From Candidatus Nomurabacteria bacterium (GTDB lineage: Bacteria > Patescibacteriota > Minisyncoccia > Phycocordibacterales > UBA9973), in contig JADLCZ010000024.1 of assembly GCA_020846955.1 (NCBI GenBank), positions 1 to 5,973 on the forward strand: a DNA stretch of 5,973 bases. Reading direction: 5' to 3'. Position numbers and translations under genes: made by a program. Under the pieces are notes generated by a model. That model was given only the letters and a program-made list of their open reading frames with translations, was not told the DNA's origin and ran no database searches. Of this stretch, positions 5,969 through 5,973 are shown one piece after another; the first letter of the stretch is position 1; every line of letters starts with the position of its first letter.

Positions 5969-5973
5969 CCCTA

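Noticed and set aside
1..5973. UGA=Gly genetic code of some CPR lineages
   Set aside because: No in-frame TGA occurs in any of the five genes, and glycines at conserved motifs use GGN codons; all stops are TAA or TAG.

Overview
The window looks like part of a small-genome bacterium of the Candidate Phyla Radiation, most likely Parcubacteria (Patescibacteria). This is inferred from gene style, not a search. PheT has a shortened core, ThrS begins at its editing domain without a visible TGS domain, genes are tightly packed, and a four-helix-bundle protein (23S-IVP family) lies among housekeeping genes. All five reading frames close with TAA or TAG and contain no internal TGA, so the standard bacterial code fits and nothing suggests the UGA=Gly code of some CPR lineages.

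Layout. Bases 1-1095 (+) hold the 3' part of pheT (phenylalanyl-tRNA synthetase beta). A 28-nt hairpin/U-tract terminator follows at 1106-1133. A good sigma70-type promoter (1113-1141) overlaps that hairpin and would start transcription only about 3-5 nt before gyrB (1152-3245, +), implying a nearly leaderless gyrB mRNA. Converging from the other end is thrS (4229-5968, -). Between the two converging housekeeping genes sits a compact two-gene cassette on the minus strand: a four-helix-bundle protein (3822-4190) followed after 5 nt by a histidine-phosphatase-family protein (3283-3816).

The most interesting structure is that this cassette is bounded by a perfect 30-bp inverted repeat (3248-3277 and 4199-4228). 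The left copy starts 2 nt after the gyrB stop codon and the right copy abuts the thrS stop codon. The repeats fill almost all the intergenic DNA on both sides. The 981-bp unit resembles the intervening sequences of some 23S rRNA genes, where a gene of the same four-helix family is enclosed by a terminal stem. Here it lies between protein genes and carries an extra enzyme. It may be a mobile element, an invertible cassette, or an RNA-level element; the sequence alone does not decide.

The housekeeping genes serve translation (charging of tRNAPhe and tRNAThr) and DNA supercoiling. In the present orientation the two cassette genes lie directly behind thrS on the same strand and could be co-transcribed with it.
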